Shown: one piece after another, positions 32,037 to 45,900 of the stretch | Position numbering within the stretch: position 1 is the stretch's first letter | Layout of the letters: each line of letters begins with the position of its first letter | NCBI RefSeq assembly: GCF_015832195.1 | Contig: NC_052046.1 | Span: 21,940,161 to 22,004,160 of the forward strand | Direction: 5' to 3' | Length of the DNA stretch: 64,000 nucleotides | Source of the DNA: Motacilla alba alba | Taxonomy: Eukaryota > Chordata > Aves > Passeriformes > Motacillidae | Translations under genes and position numbers: made by a program | The notes under the pieces: model-generated | Told to the model about the DNA's origin: nothing | Databases searched by the model: none | The model's input: only the letters and a program-made list of their open reading frames with translations

Positions 32037-35000
32037 TAAATAGATCCAGGAAATTATAAGTGTTGGCCCAGAAAATTACAGGGAGTCTACTATGAATCCC
32101 TCATCACCCTGGATTTGAATCATTCTAGCTTTCTTTCATGCATATCTCTGGTAATATTTCTTTTCTACTGCAAAGAATTACGTTAAATATTTCCTACAGT
32201 AGATTTCATTGTTTACATATTTTAAAATAGATTAAACCTCTTTCTACTTGAAGAACTGGATCCCTGCATTATTTAAAATTTTCCTTACCCTACTATTTTC
32301 TCTTCATTTCCTTATTTAGGCCATGAGTTTGGGAATTTTTTCTTTACTTCCCCTCATTTTCTTTGTTTTAAATCTGACTCATATTGAGCACTTCAGGAAA
32401 GAAAGATAACACCTATTCTGCACCGTGTCCCTCTAAGTTTATCAAAGAACTTGGTTAGTCAAATTTTGGTCTTTGTCAGGAGTTGGCACACTGTTCTCCT
32501 GACTTGTGAAAGGCTCTGGAAGCACATATACAGGCAGTTAGGACTGATCACTGCATTCATTATCTAAGAACTCTCACAAAACTATTTATCAAAAATAGCA
32601 AATATATCCACAGAGCTCATAGGATAAGTCCTTAGGGCACAAGAATAGGTACCAAAATGGCATGGTCTCAGAATGGCACAGAATATTACATATTTAATGG
32701 CAGCACCAAGAAGGACAGAGAACAGAACATCATTTCCTAATGATAGTTCACATTTTGTTAAACTCTTAAGATGGTGTCCTTAATGTCTACAAACATCAGG
32801 AAAATGGCTTTACAATCTTCCCTGTGATGCAGCAATTATGACATACTATTGAAAAAGCAACCTGTTTTCTTCATCCTAAGCAGATGTCATCTGATGGTCC
32901 AGGACAGGAAGATAAGTCACCTGTTCCTGCAATCAGTTTCTGACTTTGTGTGGCTGAGGAAAAATCATTTGACTTTTCTGTGATGTAATTTCCTCATCCA
33001 TAGAAATAAGAGAATTCCCATTCATGCTTAGAGATCATGTAAATGCAAGTTTTGTGAAGTGCATTGTGAACATCAGAATGGAGAGATGCATTGCATGAAT
33101 GTGAAGATTCATTCATACAATGCAAATACCTTATTACTAACTGACAACATTTGGCAGGACCTCAAGTCAGTCACTTCAAACCCCTGGTGTCCTTAAATTC
33201 TTTCCACATGCTTACAAGAATGGGCCATGCTTCTGGAGTTACAAGAGACAAAATCAACTTCAATTGAATGTTCCAGTTCTATCTTTTCATGTCTTTTGCT
33301 AACTCTTTTTATTTGAAGACTTTGTTTTAGGAAAGGGTAGAATGGTTGGCTATTTTGGATTGTGTACCCTGTTTACACAGAAGAACACACTGTGTTCTCC
33401 TGACCTCCAAACCTGACCTTTCTGCAGCAGAACTGTACCTATGTGCGGCGCACACTTCAAAAATGGCTATAGAGATAAAAGCTGGGGCTGGGTGCTAGGA
33501 GGTTATTTTTGTCACAGTCAGTTATACTTGCAGTTGTGCATGGTCATGAAGATAAATCAGAGTTTATGCTTTGCGGCAAAGCAGAAAGCTTGTGGGACTA
33601 GATTTCAAAAGAATTCTCAATGAATCAGTCACCTTCAGCGACAACGCTGGCAGTTTCTGGCGGTGCATACCAAGCTGGATAGGAAGGAGGATGTCTGTCT
33701 TTGTCATACATAATTAAGGTAGTCATTTTGGTGTGAAATAAGCAAAGGACAGATTAACATCATTTACTGTTTGTGTGGTGAGAGCCTGTCCTAACATTTT
33801 CTCTAGATTAAAGAGAATAGCTTCTCAAACTGATGAAGGCTTATCAAGTCCTGCAAATAATTACCATGAGGTCTTCTTCATGGGAAAATAGAGATCGAGG
33901 GAGAGATACACCCTCAGAGACAGTTCTGCCTGTCCCTGTGTGTGCATCTGGCTCTCACAGCAGCAAGGAGGGCATTGCTGGCCTTGTTTGATCAGCTCCT
34001 TTCCCCCATCAGCACTGCAGCTTGCGTCTAGCCCTACTGTCCTAGGTGTTCTAACTGTTGACCAGCAGTCAACAATTCTAGCTGTTATTGCTAAGACCTA
34101 TTATATCACCTGAAACAGGAAACCTGAAGGGGAAAGCCAACACAAGAGGGGATAAATTCCTTTTCATGCCGAAAGGAAATGAATAATTGGTCTTGAATAG
34201 AAAAAGGAAAAAAAAAAAAAGAAAATAAAAAAATCACACTATAAATCATACCTACAAGGCAAAAGAGGGAAATTGCAAGAGAAAAAAAAATACCACTGAA
34301 ACTAACAACCCAAAATCTAAAATCTTGTAATCCCCTGTAAGTACCGGCAACTCAGAGAACACCTCTCAGTGCAGCTTTCACATCATCACCAACTGTTGCC
34401 TTGAGAGAGGCACAAATGAGGTAAACTGGTAGAACTAGAACTCAGACAGTAACAATGACAAGAGTTGCAGAGATACTTCAGTCTTGAGGAGGTGCATCCT
34501 TACTCCCTGTGTTGCAAGGCAGGAAGACACTTTTGGTGGCTTAGTCAGCAGGTTGGATATCCTAAAACATCAGTGCTGTTTTTCTACTGCTTATTCTGGC
34601 CACTTTAAAGCAGAGATCATATATTATGTGGTTTCTAGTACAGACCCTATAACACAGGGTACATAACATACCCTCATAAAATAAGCATATATAGCAACAT
34701 ATCATATAGGTTCAGATGGGTTCATCTGAAATGGGACATCTTTGTGAAAATCTATTGAGAGAGAGGGGTCAGTGCACAAATGTCCAGAATCTCACCTAAC
34801 ATTTTTCATGTACTTCTGCAGAGGAAAACCCACTCAGTTCCATAGGATCATGACAGTACTTCATCAGACTTCTCCCTTTCACTTGTTCTTTCATTCTATT
34901 TTTTTGGGTTTGCCTCATGGCCTTATCTCCCTTGCACCCAATATTAACCTCCACCATCCCATATTTAGTGCTGTTCTCTGGCTTTGAGGACACCACCGTC

Positions 35001-36950
35001 TGACCCTTTGTGATAATAGCTCAGTTTGAGATTTCATTAATTTCAATAAAATATATAATTTGCTTTCCAATTTATTGATCTGTTCTTGACAGTTCTTAGT
35101 TTGGGATAAAAAGGTGTTGTCTCCTCCCACACAGAGAAGGAGGAAGTCTATAATTGCACGTGACACTATATGGTTCTGCTATCCCTCAGTGACCACAGAG
35201 GTAAATCTAAACAGATATAGACATTTGTAGTGATGCAGCCTGTCCACACTATACAGTATTCCAGCATTCCAGGGTCCACCTATGGACTTCTCCTTCTCAC
35301 CATCCTTCCTGGAAGTCTTGGGCAATCTAGCCATACTCTTCTGCTTCATGTAGAGGAGATAGACAGCTAAAATGGGTTGGCCCTTTACCAGTAGGTTCAT
35401 GAGAATTTTTCTTCCACAGATGGGTCATTATATAATGGTTTTTCTGCAGAGTAATGTATATTACTATTCTTGAGACACTAAAAAAAAAATATCAGATAAT
35501 ACTGCTTAGTATTGCTTAGTCCTAAACAGTTACCAGATTTTGCTTCAATATGTTGGAAATCCAATCCATAGCAGGAGCCTCTGACACATGGAAACGAAAG
35601 ATAGATTGTAAGTGACATCAAAAATGGTAAAAGAAATGTGCTCGCGAGGGTAGTGTGTCACAGGGGATTTATGAGTAAAGCTGTGCATGATTCCTTAGAT
35701 GAAATTATTTTCTCAGTCTCTGAAATGAGCACAGAAAGATCCTGGAGAGAAACAGATGAAAAAGGTGAAAAGGAAGAGCATATAGGAAAAATTTCTAGAG
35801 GTCTGTAAGGGAAGGATGCTTGGGAGATAACTACTTTTAGTTGGGCCAGGACAGGGAGGATACTGAAGGACTTCAGTACCTCTGGGAAAAGCCTCAGGAG
35901 GGGTGCCATGTGGGGCTGGAAAGGCAGTTGAGCAGAGCATTAGGTCAATGTTGAGCTCCACGTCGAGGGTCTTCTCCCTTTTGCATGCACAGCACTGGGA
36001 CTGTTCTGTCAGAATTTGTGTCTGGAACAGTAGTACAGGTCCACACACAAACAGCTGATTAGCTGCAGCAAACACTGTGCCTCAACAGCATGGTGAATAC
36101 AGAAAGGACATGGAGAATGAGGGAAGGCTTCTGTGTTACTACTCTTCACTGCATGAGCCAAACATTTAGATCCTCAGGCTTGAACTGTGGTTGCTGAGAG
36201 TTGGTGTAGAGCTCATCCTGGCCACAGCTGTAATACAATCTGAAAATGGTATCTTTATCTGCACTCAAATGCAAAGCTAATGCAATCACTAGTGTTGTGT
36301 TCTTAATGTGGGTCTGTATGTGATGCTGCACTCTGCAACTGTCCCTTATTGTCTAACATAGTATGCTTGGAGCTGTGCAACTGGAAGAATAAATATAATC
36401 CCTGATTTTATGTTCACCCAACTGCTTTGCAGTACTGTAAGAACCTCTACAGAGGCTTTACTGCCTTAAACTGCATGTGAGAAGGTCTAATTTACCCAGG
36501 AGCTTCTGCATGAAGGCTGCAATAGGACCACAAGGCAGTCACAGTTATCACCCTTGAGTTCTCATCCTTTGTGAGTTTGAAATACATTCACTTTTTTCAG
36601 CTTAAAATGTTCATCTCTGATTTCCAACCAGAAATAAATTATTTTAGTGGCTGTATCTCTTTTATTGTTACTGAGTTATGGCAGAATACATAAAACATAT
36701 TTTTCCTTGTGTTGCAAAATAAATTCTTGCAATACTGCTGTGCTGTTGTTGGAGGGATTTAGGATAAATAACAGCAAAACTAGCTGAACTCTAAGAAATA
36801 AAATCTAACAAGGCCTCGGTTCAGCTAAGGATTGATCCTTCTGTCAGTCCTTGCTCAGGAAAATAATTCAGCATGGACAGCAAGTTGAGTATGTGCTTAC
36901 ATCCCCTTCTGGTCAGTGCTAAAGTTACAGTAAGTATGTGATGAAGTACT
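32035..36950. other. Unique non-coding DNA
   Basis: A-rich near 34200-34295. No LTR, CR1 or gene recognised. Overlapping antisense frames near 34.8-36.1 kb have no conserved motif. Confidence 0.5.
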
Positions 36951-37406
36951 GAGTGGTGTGGGAACCCAGGACATCCCTCTGGGTGCCCTGGATGGCCTGA
37001 GCTGCTGGCAGGGGGCTCTGAGACCCTGGCATGCAGCCAAAGACACACGTGGGGTTTTGATCTTAGCCCATAGAGCAAATTACTAACTCTGTATGAAGAA
37101 TTACAAGCCACACACACAAGTTAGGTATCGTAGTAGAAGTAGTCATGAAGTGAAAGGAAGGATTTTTGAGTGCTGTACAGGGGGGTTTTAAGCCTTGTAC
37201 GCAGGGGTCCAAGTTTTGTACATGGGGGTCAGGAGGTCTGAGATGGAGGGATTTGGGTGTGCCCTGTCCTCTTTCTTTCTCCTTCCTAGCCTCCATGTCT
37301 TTGGTGATGTTGGCACTCACAGATTGGTTTAGAGTAGAAAGTCACTGTTCAATATAGATAGTAGGCATTGAGGAAAAAGTATAAACATGCAGTACGTAAT
37401 ATATGA

Positions 37407-37414
37407 TATAAAAG
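37407..37414 (+). promoter_or_regulatory. TATA box of LTR copy C
   Basis: TATAAAAG at the same relative position as in the 46-717 copy. The bases just upstream hold the densest cluster of differences between the copies. Confidence 0.6.
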
Positions 37415-37510
37415 ATGGCACCAGCCCCCTGGGAGGGCAGTGTGCCTTTGTCTGATCTGCTGAACGGGCCACAGCAGTTCAGGGAGAAAAGAATATTTTA
37501 GATAACCAAC

Positions 37511-37516
37511 AATAAA
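37511..37516 (+). terminator. Poly(A) signal of LTR copy C
   Basis: AATAAA, identical in context to the signal in copy A. Confidence 0.6.
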
Positions 37517-40500
37517 CAACCTAAAGAACAGACAACAGAGGACTACTGAGTCTTTCTTTAAAGGCACGGGTTGGAGGAGAGACTTTTCCATCTTTCGGGG
37601 TCACCCCAATCCAGGGCTGGAAACCCCACAGAGTGGTATAGGAATTGTTCACTGAATTTTGACTGAGCTATATTTCTTGCCTGGAAAATTAAATGTCTAA
37701 GCAGGAGCTGAGGAAAAGCATTTCAAAACTAGATTCTCAGGACACAGAAGAGACAGATCAAGTCTGCAGAGGCATACTTAAGCATGAGGGTCAGATATCC
37801 AGGACACTGCAAGCAAGACTTCTCCCATGCTGTCACTGCATTTAGTAAGTCCCAGAGCTGGAGAATTTGGAAGGGGAAGATGAAATGGTTCCATTGTGTG
37901 GGACTTGCTGGCCCAGCACTGCCCACAAAACTTCTCCAGAATTCAGGCAGGCTAGGATGGACAGAGAGTAATATTAGATGGTTCTTCCTCTTCAGATCCT
38001 CCAGTCTTGCCCACCACACTCTGCTGCCTAGGCTCCATCACATCACACCAGAGAGCCACTGAGCTGCTCTGACCTCTGGACCCTGCATATATCTCACCAT
38101 CAGCTTAACTGCATCTGCTTCACACTACTGAGAAATCAGAAAATATTCTAAAATACCAAAATTAAAATTCAGTTTTCGTAGTCCAAGTCTAACACTTCTG
38201 CTGCTATTGTGCCACTTATCTTTATTTCATTTTTAATACTTAATACTGACTGATAAATGACAACAATCAGCAAATGTCTCTCTCTTATTTACATGTGAAA
38301 AATAGACCGCACTGATGTACTATCAATAAACACCAATATGTCTGGGGTTTTTTCCATGAAAAAAGATTCTTGAGAACTTGTGGATGCTCTATTGGCAGGG
38401 TGTGCTTTTCCAGGCAAGCAACTTTTTTCAGTCTTGCTACACTCCTGCACCAGGATTTGGAAATATTTTTGTATATCTAATACTTTCCAAATCATCACGT
38501 TTCTTCTCAGTCAGTAAAATCCTAATTTCAGGACAGTACACTTCATTTGGAAACCACAGGCCATTCTTAGCAAACTAAGCACTGGACCTGACATGAACTT
38601 GCTAACTAACATGCCATAAGCAAAGCATCATCAGGTTGCCTCCTGAGCTGGCAGCAGGAGGTCACATTGTCAAGTCTGCAGAGTCCAAAAGCAATGTGAG
38701 CAAAGCTTTCCTGTAAAATAGAGATATATTAACTCAAGGTTCAGAGTACAGAGCTGCTGTATGGATAGAAACCTCTGATTAGGGATTGCAAAACAAGAGG
38801 TTAATGTTTAGCCTGCTTATCTACTGACGAAACATTGCCAAAGATCTTCTTAGCTTCTGATTTCTAAATGGCACACAGCACAATTTAGGTATCACAGGAC
38901 AATTTTGTCTGGGTCTTAGTGAGCTGTGTAAGAACAGTAATGAGGTATATTTTGTTTAGATTTAGCTTCTCTGTTTTTTTATTCTGTCCCTGACTTCAGT
39001 GTTCAATAATTTATACAAGGTATCTGTTCTTTCAACATCGGAATGAAGCCGGGAAGAGAAAATGGTTTAAAGCTTTTTGAGTTGCTAAAACCTTGTAAGT
39101 GTGAGATTTAAAAATAGCAGATAAATACTTCTGAGCAAATAAATTAAAAACCTGCTGAAGACTGAATTAGGAGATGAGAGTGTGCATTGCTGCAGTCAGC
39201 CCAGCAGCTCTGTATGCAAACACTAGAGCTACCTTTTGTGTTTGAAGTGCACTTTGTTGCACGGCCAGGGGATGTGCAACACCCTCATGTTGAGTTCTGA
39301 TACTTTGTCCATATGGAAGACAGTGGAGGAGCTGGAAGAGGCTGGAACAAGCTGTTTTACATGTGCCCCGAAGTGGAAGCGACACAGTATGTTATGTATC
39401 CGTAGTATATGCAGTGTATGTTCCTGCTGGGATCTACCAGGACAGATGTCTGGCATGGGGACCCCCTTGCCTTGTTCTTGCCATCACTTCTCATTAAGCT
39501 TCTTTGAGGGATTTCTTTACATGAAGAATTGATCTAGGCCAGAGATAGGGATGCAAGGCTAAGTGCTTTCCCATACTGTCTGCTAAGTCACAGCACTAAG
39601 CCAAGGCATTAGGAGCACTGCTCAAAGTCATTTTTTGTTAATCAGATTTTTTTAATTGAATCTCCAGTAACTGTTGTTATTTTTTTTAAACTTTGCTGTC
39701 ATCCTTTTTACTTATGTTCTGTTGCAGTTTTATTCTTCTAGGATTCTTGCAGAAATGGGGTTGACTTGAAAACTTACCCATGTCAATATGTGAAAATCAC
39801 TTTTTACTTCTGGATTGGCTTGTTGGGCCTATCATGCAGGGCTAAAGGATGGAGCAGGTTGATGCTGCTAATTTGTGGGCATGGAAAATAAATAAATACT
39901 ATTTACCTGAAGTACAAGTGGGTTGATTCCATCTATGTGCATTTGCTCAAAATTGCATCAGTGTGAGATTTCACAGAACAAACGTCAGTGAATCAGGTCC
40001 CTGTTTAAACTTCTATTCCTGGTATCATTGGCAAAAATTTTCTAGGACAGTGGCCATTCCTGGGAGCTGTGCGTTTAGGTGCCCAGAAGGCTTTTTAGGA
40101 CCATGGTTGTTTTCTCTGGGATATTTTTGAGTGGGCTTCATGGTGACAAAGTGCTTGGGGTTTCAGGGAATTCAGCATATCCCTGAGTACTAGACCTACT
40201 CAGTTGTTCCCATCTCTACATGCACAGGAATGGATTTAAGCAGACTTCTGATTCTGTTCTACCTGCTGGTTGATTTTTGTGTACTCGGGGGGTAGCTGGC
40301 AGAATCACAAGGCAACTTGTGGAGGAACAGCTGTTTTTGCAGTTACAGGTGATGGAGGCTTGGCTGTTTTTTGCAGCTGTCCACAGAAAACCTGACATCA
40401 TTAGACTGCCCATGTGCTGTTTTGACTATAAATACTCTCTCTGCTTAGCCAGCTCCCTCCTTCTGCTTCCTCATCTTCCATGTGCCTAAGACTTCTCTTC

Positions 40501-43500
40501 CTGCTATGCTGCACTCTCCAAGAGGGGAAAGTGCCTTTGCTCTGTGCTTGTTCACTGCTTGGCACTGTGTCTCCCCATGTGCAACAATGACTGTCTACCA
40601 CTGCTGCTATTGCTGGAGCAAGAGAAGGTGCAACCTAGGGGTCTTCATTGGAATGCTGTGTCCTGCCATCAAAAGAGACATGATGAGAGCAGAAAATAAG
40701 GTATGGCACTGAGGATTTGATATGCTTATCTGTCCCAAGAACCAGAATGTCATGGACCTTGAGCAGAGCTTTTAGATGACACAGCAGGGGTACCAATGCA
40801 CAAAAGCATTCTTCAAGAGGAAGACAACTTATTCCCTGTCTGTAAAGCATCCCTTACAATCTGCTTCATATGCAAATGAGCAATGAGAAAGGAGCCAACA
40901 TGCTAAGGAAATGTCATTTGATCACAACAGAATGTGCACACCTCCCAGTGGATGACATCCTTATTGATGTTAAGTACTGGTATTCCTGCAGATGTGTTTA
41001 CCCTTCAGCATCTGTGGTGTGAGCAAAGAGAGAATATGCCAGAAGCTGATAAGCTTAACACATTTCTTTTTAATAAAACTGCTTTCTATCTTTGTATGAG
41101 ACTAAATCTTGCTGTAATAGGGTGCGTAATAAGCCCACCACAGACATGAGTATACTCAGTACTTTGGTGATGGAAGTAAAACAAGAAGTAATGGATTTGC
41201 TCCTTTTTCTTCTGTAGAGATTAAGCATCAAAAAAATTCAAAAAAGTTAATTTAAATGTAAGTAAATCAGCTGGAAAAATAATCAAAGGAGTTAATAAAG
41301 GAGATAAATAGAGGACAGATATATCAGACTCCAGAAAAATTCTAAAGGTGCTCTGAGAAGAAGCTTACAGCAGTATAGATCCCTACATGACAGAGTCGTA
41401 GTCTGAGAAATATCGATAGTAGTCCAGACACTTCCATCTTGGTGAAGGCTGTACCTGTAGGTGTCTTCAGAAAAGCACTGGGCAACACATTTGCATGTGA
41501 AGATAAATCCAGGATCTGTGTTTGAGTCCCTGATAAAAATGTTTGACTTTCAGAAGTACTAAACCTCATTTGGACTTGCTAGAGTAACCAGCATTGGAGA
41601 ACAAGGCCAGTTCCCTCTACAGTCACTTGTAGGGTGCAAAAGCTCAGGTCCTGCTTCTCTCTTACAAATATCAGTCCCGGAACTTCACTGCATTTTACCT
41701 GAGAGCTAGCCAGCCACCAAAGCAGAGCTTTATCCAAACTTAGTGTTTATGACAATATACCCAGTGGAAGGCCTTCCTGCCTTGAAATGCATGGAAAATA
41801 CTATTTACGTTTTAAATATCTCATTTAGGTTTTTTTAAAATTAAAATTTTAACCATTTGCTACGTCATGCTGGGTAGGTATTATAGTAGCAGTTAGAGGG
41901 AAAGTGTTGAGTATCTTACACCAGCTTAGCCCCACTGTTTTTAGGGAGGTTGTGAGAAGACACGGCAAGAGGTGTGGGCATTTACTGTGAAGAGGTAAGG
42001 CAGATGGAAAGGGAGAGCAGATGAAATATGACACATGACTTCTTCCTAATGACAAAAAAATAAAAGAAAAAGGAAAAATTAGAGTGAAAGACACTGAAAA
42101 ACATGACACAGAAGGAAAGTGTATTTGTCTTGGCTTCTACTATATCAACTTTCTGCCTTGATCTGAGCTACAAAAGAATTGTGAAAGCCTAAAAATTCCC
42201 TCAGGTTGAGAAAAAAGTCTGCTCCAATCTTGTTATTAACATCTCTGTCATAAACTCAGATCAAAGTTCCTTGTCTGAAATGGCAGGCAGTTCTGGCCCG
42301 CAGTTCTGGCCTTTTAAACTTTTTAACACTTAAATCCAGGCCTACCTTCCCTCTAAAGTCCGAACTTTATTCTCAAATCTGTCCTTGGTGAAGTGCAGGT
42401 GGTGGCGCAGGGTTCAGCATGGGGAAGAGTGTGTGCTGCCAGCAAACGGTGTTCAGCCCACACCCACCCTGGCTGACTAGAGCTATTGGGGCTTCTCATA
42501 GGTAGATTTAGGAATGAGCTTTGTATACCTATGGATAACAAGTGATAGTCAATACAAACAGATACTTCCACATCAGCTACTATTTAGGACGTCTCTGAAA
42601 AATGCAGTGTGATGCTGATGTCTAAGAATGCTGCAGAAATTAATGAGGAATGTTTTAATGTAATTTAGTTATAAATCTTCTTGTATATAACTTCTGTTCA
42701 GTATGTAAGTATCTTCAGTGGTATAGAATCTAAACTGGAAGTGAAGCCATTGGTATAGTGGTCTGCTAAAATGAAAACCTAAAATGTTTTATTTTTCTTG
42801 TCTTCAGCAAGAACTTTCCTATAAATTAGTGTAGCTACAGATCATGAGCCTTGTGCCACTTCAAGGATTTTCTTTACTGAACAGGGTGGTTTATAACTTT
42901 CACATAGAGAAATCAAACAAAAGCTTAAGGCAGGTGGCTGTGTTCAGTGTACAAGCATAAAACAAGAGTGTGACAAAGCAGTAACTACTGAAGGTTGACA
43001 GGGACTCAAGAGGACGGTGGATAAGTACCCACTAAAAAACAAATAATATGAGGCATTTAAGCACTGCTTTCCCTGATCTTTTCCAACCTAACCTTACCAA
43101 AAATAGTTGTTTCCTCTTCTCATTTTTCTCTCCCCAGAAGAGCAGAAAAAGGATTAAGGGGACAAACTCTGGAGTAACATTGAGGGACTCAGCACAGAAT
43201 ATGTTTCCAGTTAAAGATATTATTCTGTAACATGGAAACTACAGCTGAAAATGTGTCCTCTCTCTTGGGTAAAGAACTTGAGCTCTGAATCCACCAAAGT
43301 TGAAATGGAAGCCTCCTCTTTGGACTACAATTGCATGCGAGTTTTTTCTGCTATGGTTTTCACAACGAACACCAAATGCCTTCAATAAATTTTACTGCAG
43401 AAATGGTGAATTGTGGTAACCACAAAAACTTCTAATGGACATGAAAAATACCATTTCTAGCTGGCCTTCCACTACCAGTGATCTGATATAAGTGGCTTCA

Positions 43501-44108
43501 CAAACACAGGTAGCTTGAACAAAGCTTTGTGTAACCTGGCTTACCCTTGTGAAACCACACCATGAGATTGAAGGTACTCTATATGTTCCTTGCATTATCC
43601 AGGGCAGTTGCTGTGATTATGTTTTCCATGCCTCTGGTCCCTAGGAGTCTGAGAAGCTATTTTATTAGAATAACTGGAGAGTTGCAATGAAAGATTCCAC
43701 TTCTGCAGTGAGGACAGGTCTGCTAAGGAAGTGGTTCATTTGGTTGCCTTTGAATTTTCCCACTCATACCAGAAGTTACCACAGGATGTTTTGGTCAGGC
43801 ATCTATGGCCTCTCTGCTTTTCCAGATATTATTCCAGATTGGCTCAAATATGCTCTAGAGAAAACTTTCCCTGCGGTATCGTTGTTTTCACATGTGATGT
43901 TGCCATGGTCCACTCATCCCATTTCACCAGTCTTCAGAGGAAGATCATATCTTGCTTTTACTGTTCATTCTCCCAACAGAACAACTGGTAGAAACAATTG
44001 GCAATTTCTTCTTTTATACATCTTGATCTCTGACTATTTCTAACCTCTGTCTTGAAATTGCCACATAACTACCTCAACTGAAGTGTTCTGTGTCATATAG
44101 TTTCCTGT

Positions 44109-44150
44109 ATTTCTTTCAAGCTGATGAAGTAATTTCTTTCAAACTGATGA
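44109..44150. repeat. 19-bp direct repeat, period 23
   Basis: 44109-44127 and 44132-44150 match at 18 of 19 bases (ATTTCTTTCAAGCTGATGA against the same with A for G). Confidence 0.8.
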
Positions 44151-45355
44151 GCTGCCATGTTTTGTGTCGCAATATTCCTTTGGAAAAGAAGCCAGCTAGG
44201 CACACCTCAGTATCCTGAAGCATATTTTGTATAAGCACCAACTCTGCATAGCATGAGGAAAGCAATAGCATGTGAGGAAAGTTTCCAGAAGCTTCCAGTA
44301 AGGTCTTTTTTAAAGGCTTGTCATTCATGGCACCTTCTCTTTGAAGGTTTCCAGTGCTCGGACAAACTGAACATATTTCTCATGTGTTTTTCACATATAC
44401 ATGGTCCTGCAAGCCCCTGTTTCAGTGTGGCCTTCAACACAGAAGGCACCTATTGCCACTTGTGAGGTAGGTGTCCTCTCTACCACATTTTTCTGTACAC
44501 ATCCCAATATTTTTGGGTGGGTGTTTAATGTCTGAGATGTGACATAGCTATGCTACATCAAAGTAACCATACGGCTCATTTGTGTAATAGTAACCATGAA
44601 AGTCTACTTTCACCTAAAGATTCTGGGGAAAGAAGTGAAGCTACTTTAGCAGTGGTAACAGTCCATAAACTGACTGAATCAATTTAGTGTGGATTTGCGT
44701 TTTCTTACTTCTGCCTTCCCAAGGCCAGGTCACAATCCTTTTGTGGTCAGCAGCTCAGTGACACCCCTTCCAACTGCAGTCCTGCATCCCTGAACAGTCA
44801 CAGAAGACAATGGGGATTTCTGCCATGATTTGCATCAGCCTTCCCCCAGTGACTGCATCTATGCTTCCAGAACATCATCTGCTGTGATGTGACTTCCTAG
44901 GAATTTTGTTTATATGTCTTTCTGGTAACATTGGAAGTTGCCCTCAGTTTTTACCCCAAATGTCATTCTTTGCAATTTCTATCAACCTAGTGACATACCA
45001 AATATGGTAAAGTAGCTCTAATGACACTTATTAATATCCATTGTTGGTACTGGATGCCAACATGTTTTGCTGTTGTCAACTCAGTTTATATATCTCCTTT
45101 TGCAGACCTTTGATGTTGAGCTTTTTTTCGTACTTTGTTTGAAGCACTAATGGTTTCTGGCAAATAACTTGCCTATTTCTAGAACCGTGCTACTCATCTA
45201 GCTATTGGCTTTTGTGACAACATGATCTGCTTTTCCATTCTCTCTGCAGCTCCCATTCAGTTTTTTGGCTCTTGTAATGGGAGCAGCTCCTATAATAACC
45301 AAACTATTTTATCTATTATCACATATAACAGGTCTGGAATATATTCTTGCCCACC

Positions 45356-45377
45356 AAAAAAAAAAAAAAAAAAAAAA
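45356..45377. repeat. Poly-A tract, 22 bases
   Basis: Uninterrupted A-run after CCACC. No retroposon body recognised upstream. Confidence 0.9.
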
Positions 45378-45894
45378 TATAATGGTAATTTACTAACCTT
45401 CCAGCTGCCTTGATGGAACATAAAATTTACTTCCTACTGCTATATCTTCAGTTTGCCATTTTTCTATGAGGGGAATATTTCTTTTGGCTCTGGGATTGTT
45501 AGGGTCATATATTTTAATAAAATCAGAGATTTCTCATTCTCTTTTTTTCTTCTCTCTCTACCTGAAATTCCAGCCTTCCTCTTTTCTTGCACTCTGCTTT
45601 TAAGTTACACTATGGTTCTAGTTTTATGAGCATGTCATCATATGATTTTAATTTTATTTGTTTTGCTGCAATTTCACTTTCTTTCCTTGCAGAAGACTTG
45701 GGATACCTTTGTGATATAAAGCACAAAGCCATATCCCACTGTCTGTTTCACTTCTGGCTTCACTTCTGTCATGGTTTGGCGCTGGCCCAATGCCAGTGCC
45801 CCCATGAAAACATACCCTCCCTGGTGTCTGCTGTGAGATGCGATCAGAGACAGAGCAAAGCAGGCCCCCACTTGTGAACAAAGGAAAAAAAAAC

Positions 45895-45900
45895 TTTATT
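45895..45900 (-). terminator. Poly(A) signal of the ERVL-like LTR
   Basis: TTTATT on the plus strand, next to a run of A, is AATAAA on the LTR strand. Its position near the 45767 end is what fixes the orientation of the element. Confidence 0.6.

Larger units (their letters stand above)
36957..37630 (+). mobile_element. Solo LTR of the ERVK-like family, copy C
   Basis: This 674-bp element starts TGTGGGAACCCAGG and ends GGAAACCCCACA. It is flanked by gagtgg at 36951-36956 and gagtgg at 37631-37636, a perfect 6-bp target duplication. It differs from the LTR at 46-717 at about 17 positions plus two single-base indels by eye, roughly 97% identity. Sixteen of those substitutions are transitions, five of them within about 15 bases near 37389-37404. 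No internal sequence remains, so it is a solo LTR. The closest intact relative in the window is the 3' LTR at the left edge. Confidence 0.93.
37637..45761. other. Unique non-coding DNA
   Basis: Eight kilobases with no recognisable gene. Contains an imperfect 19-bp direct repeat at 44109-44150 and poly-A at 45356-45377. The longest frame (118 residues at 43687-44043) overlaps an equally open frame in another phase and matches no family I know. Confidence 0.5.

Noticed and set aside
31580..32059. 159-residue frame with poly-Val/Cys and poly-Lys
   Set aside because: It spans a TG microsatellite and a 48-A tract. Its length comes from the lack of stops in simple repeats.
43687..44043. 118-residue frame
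   Set aside because: An overlapping frame in another phase is equally open, and no family resemblance was found.
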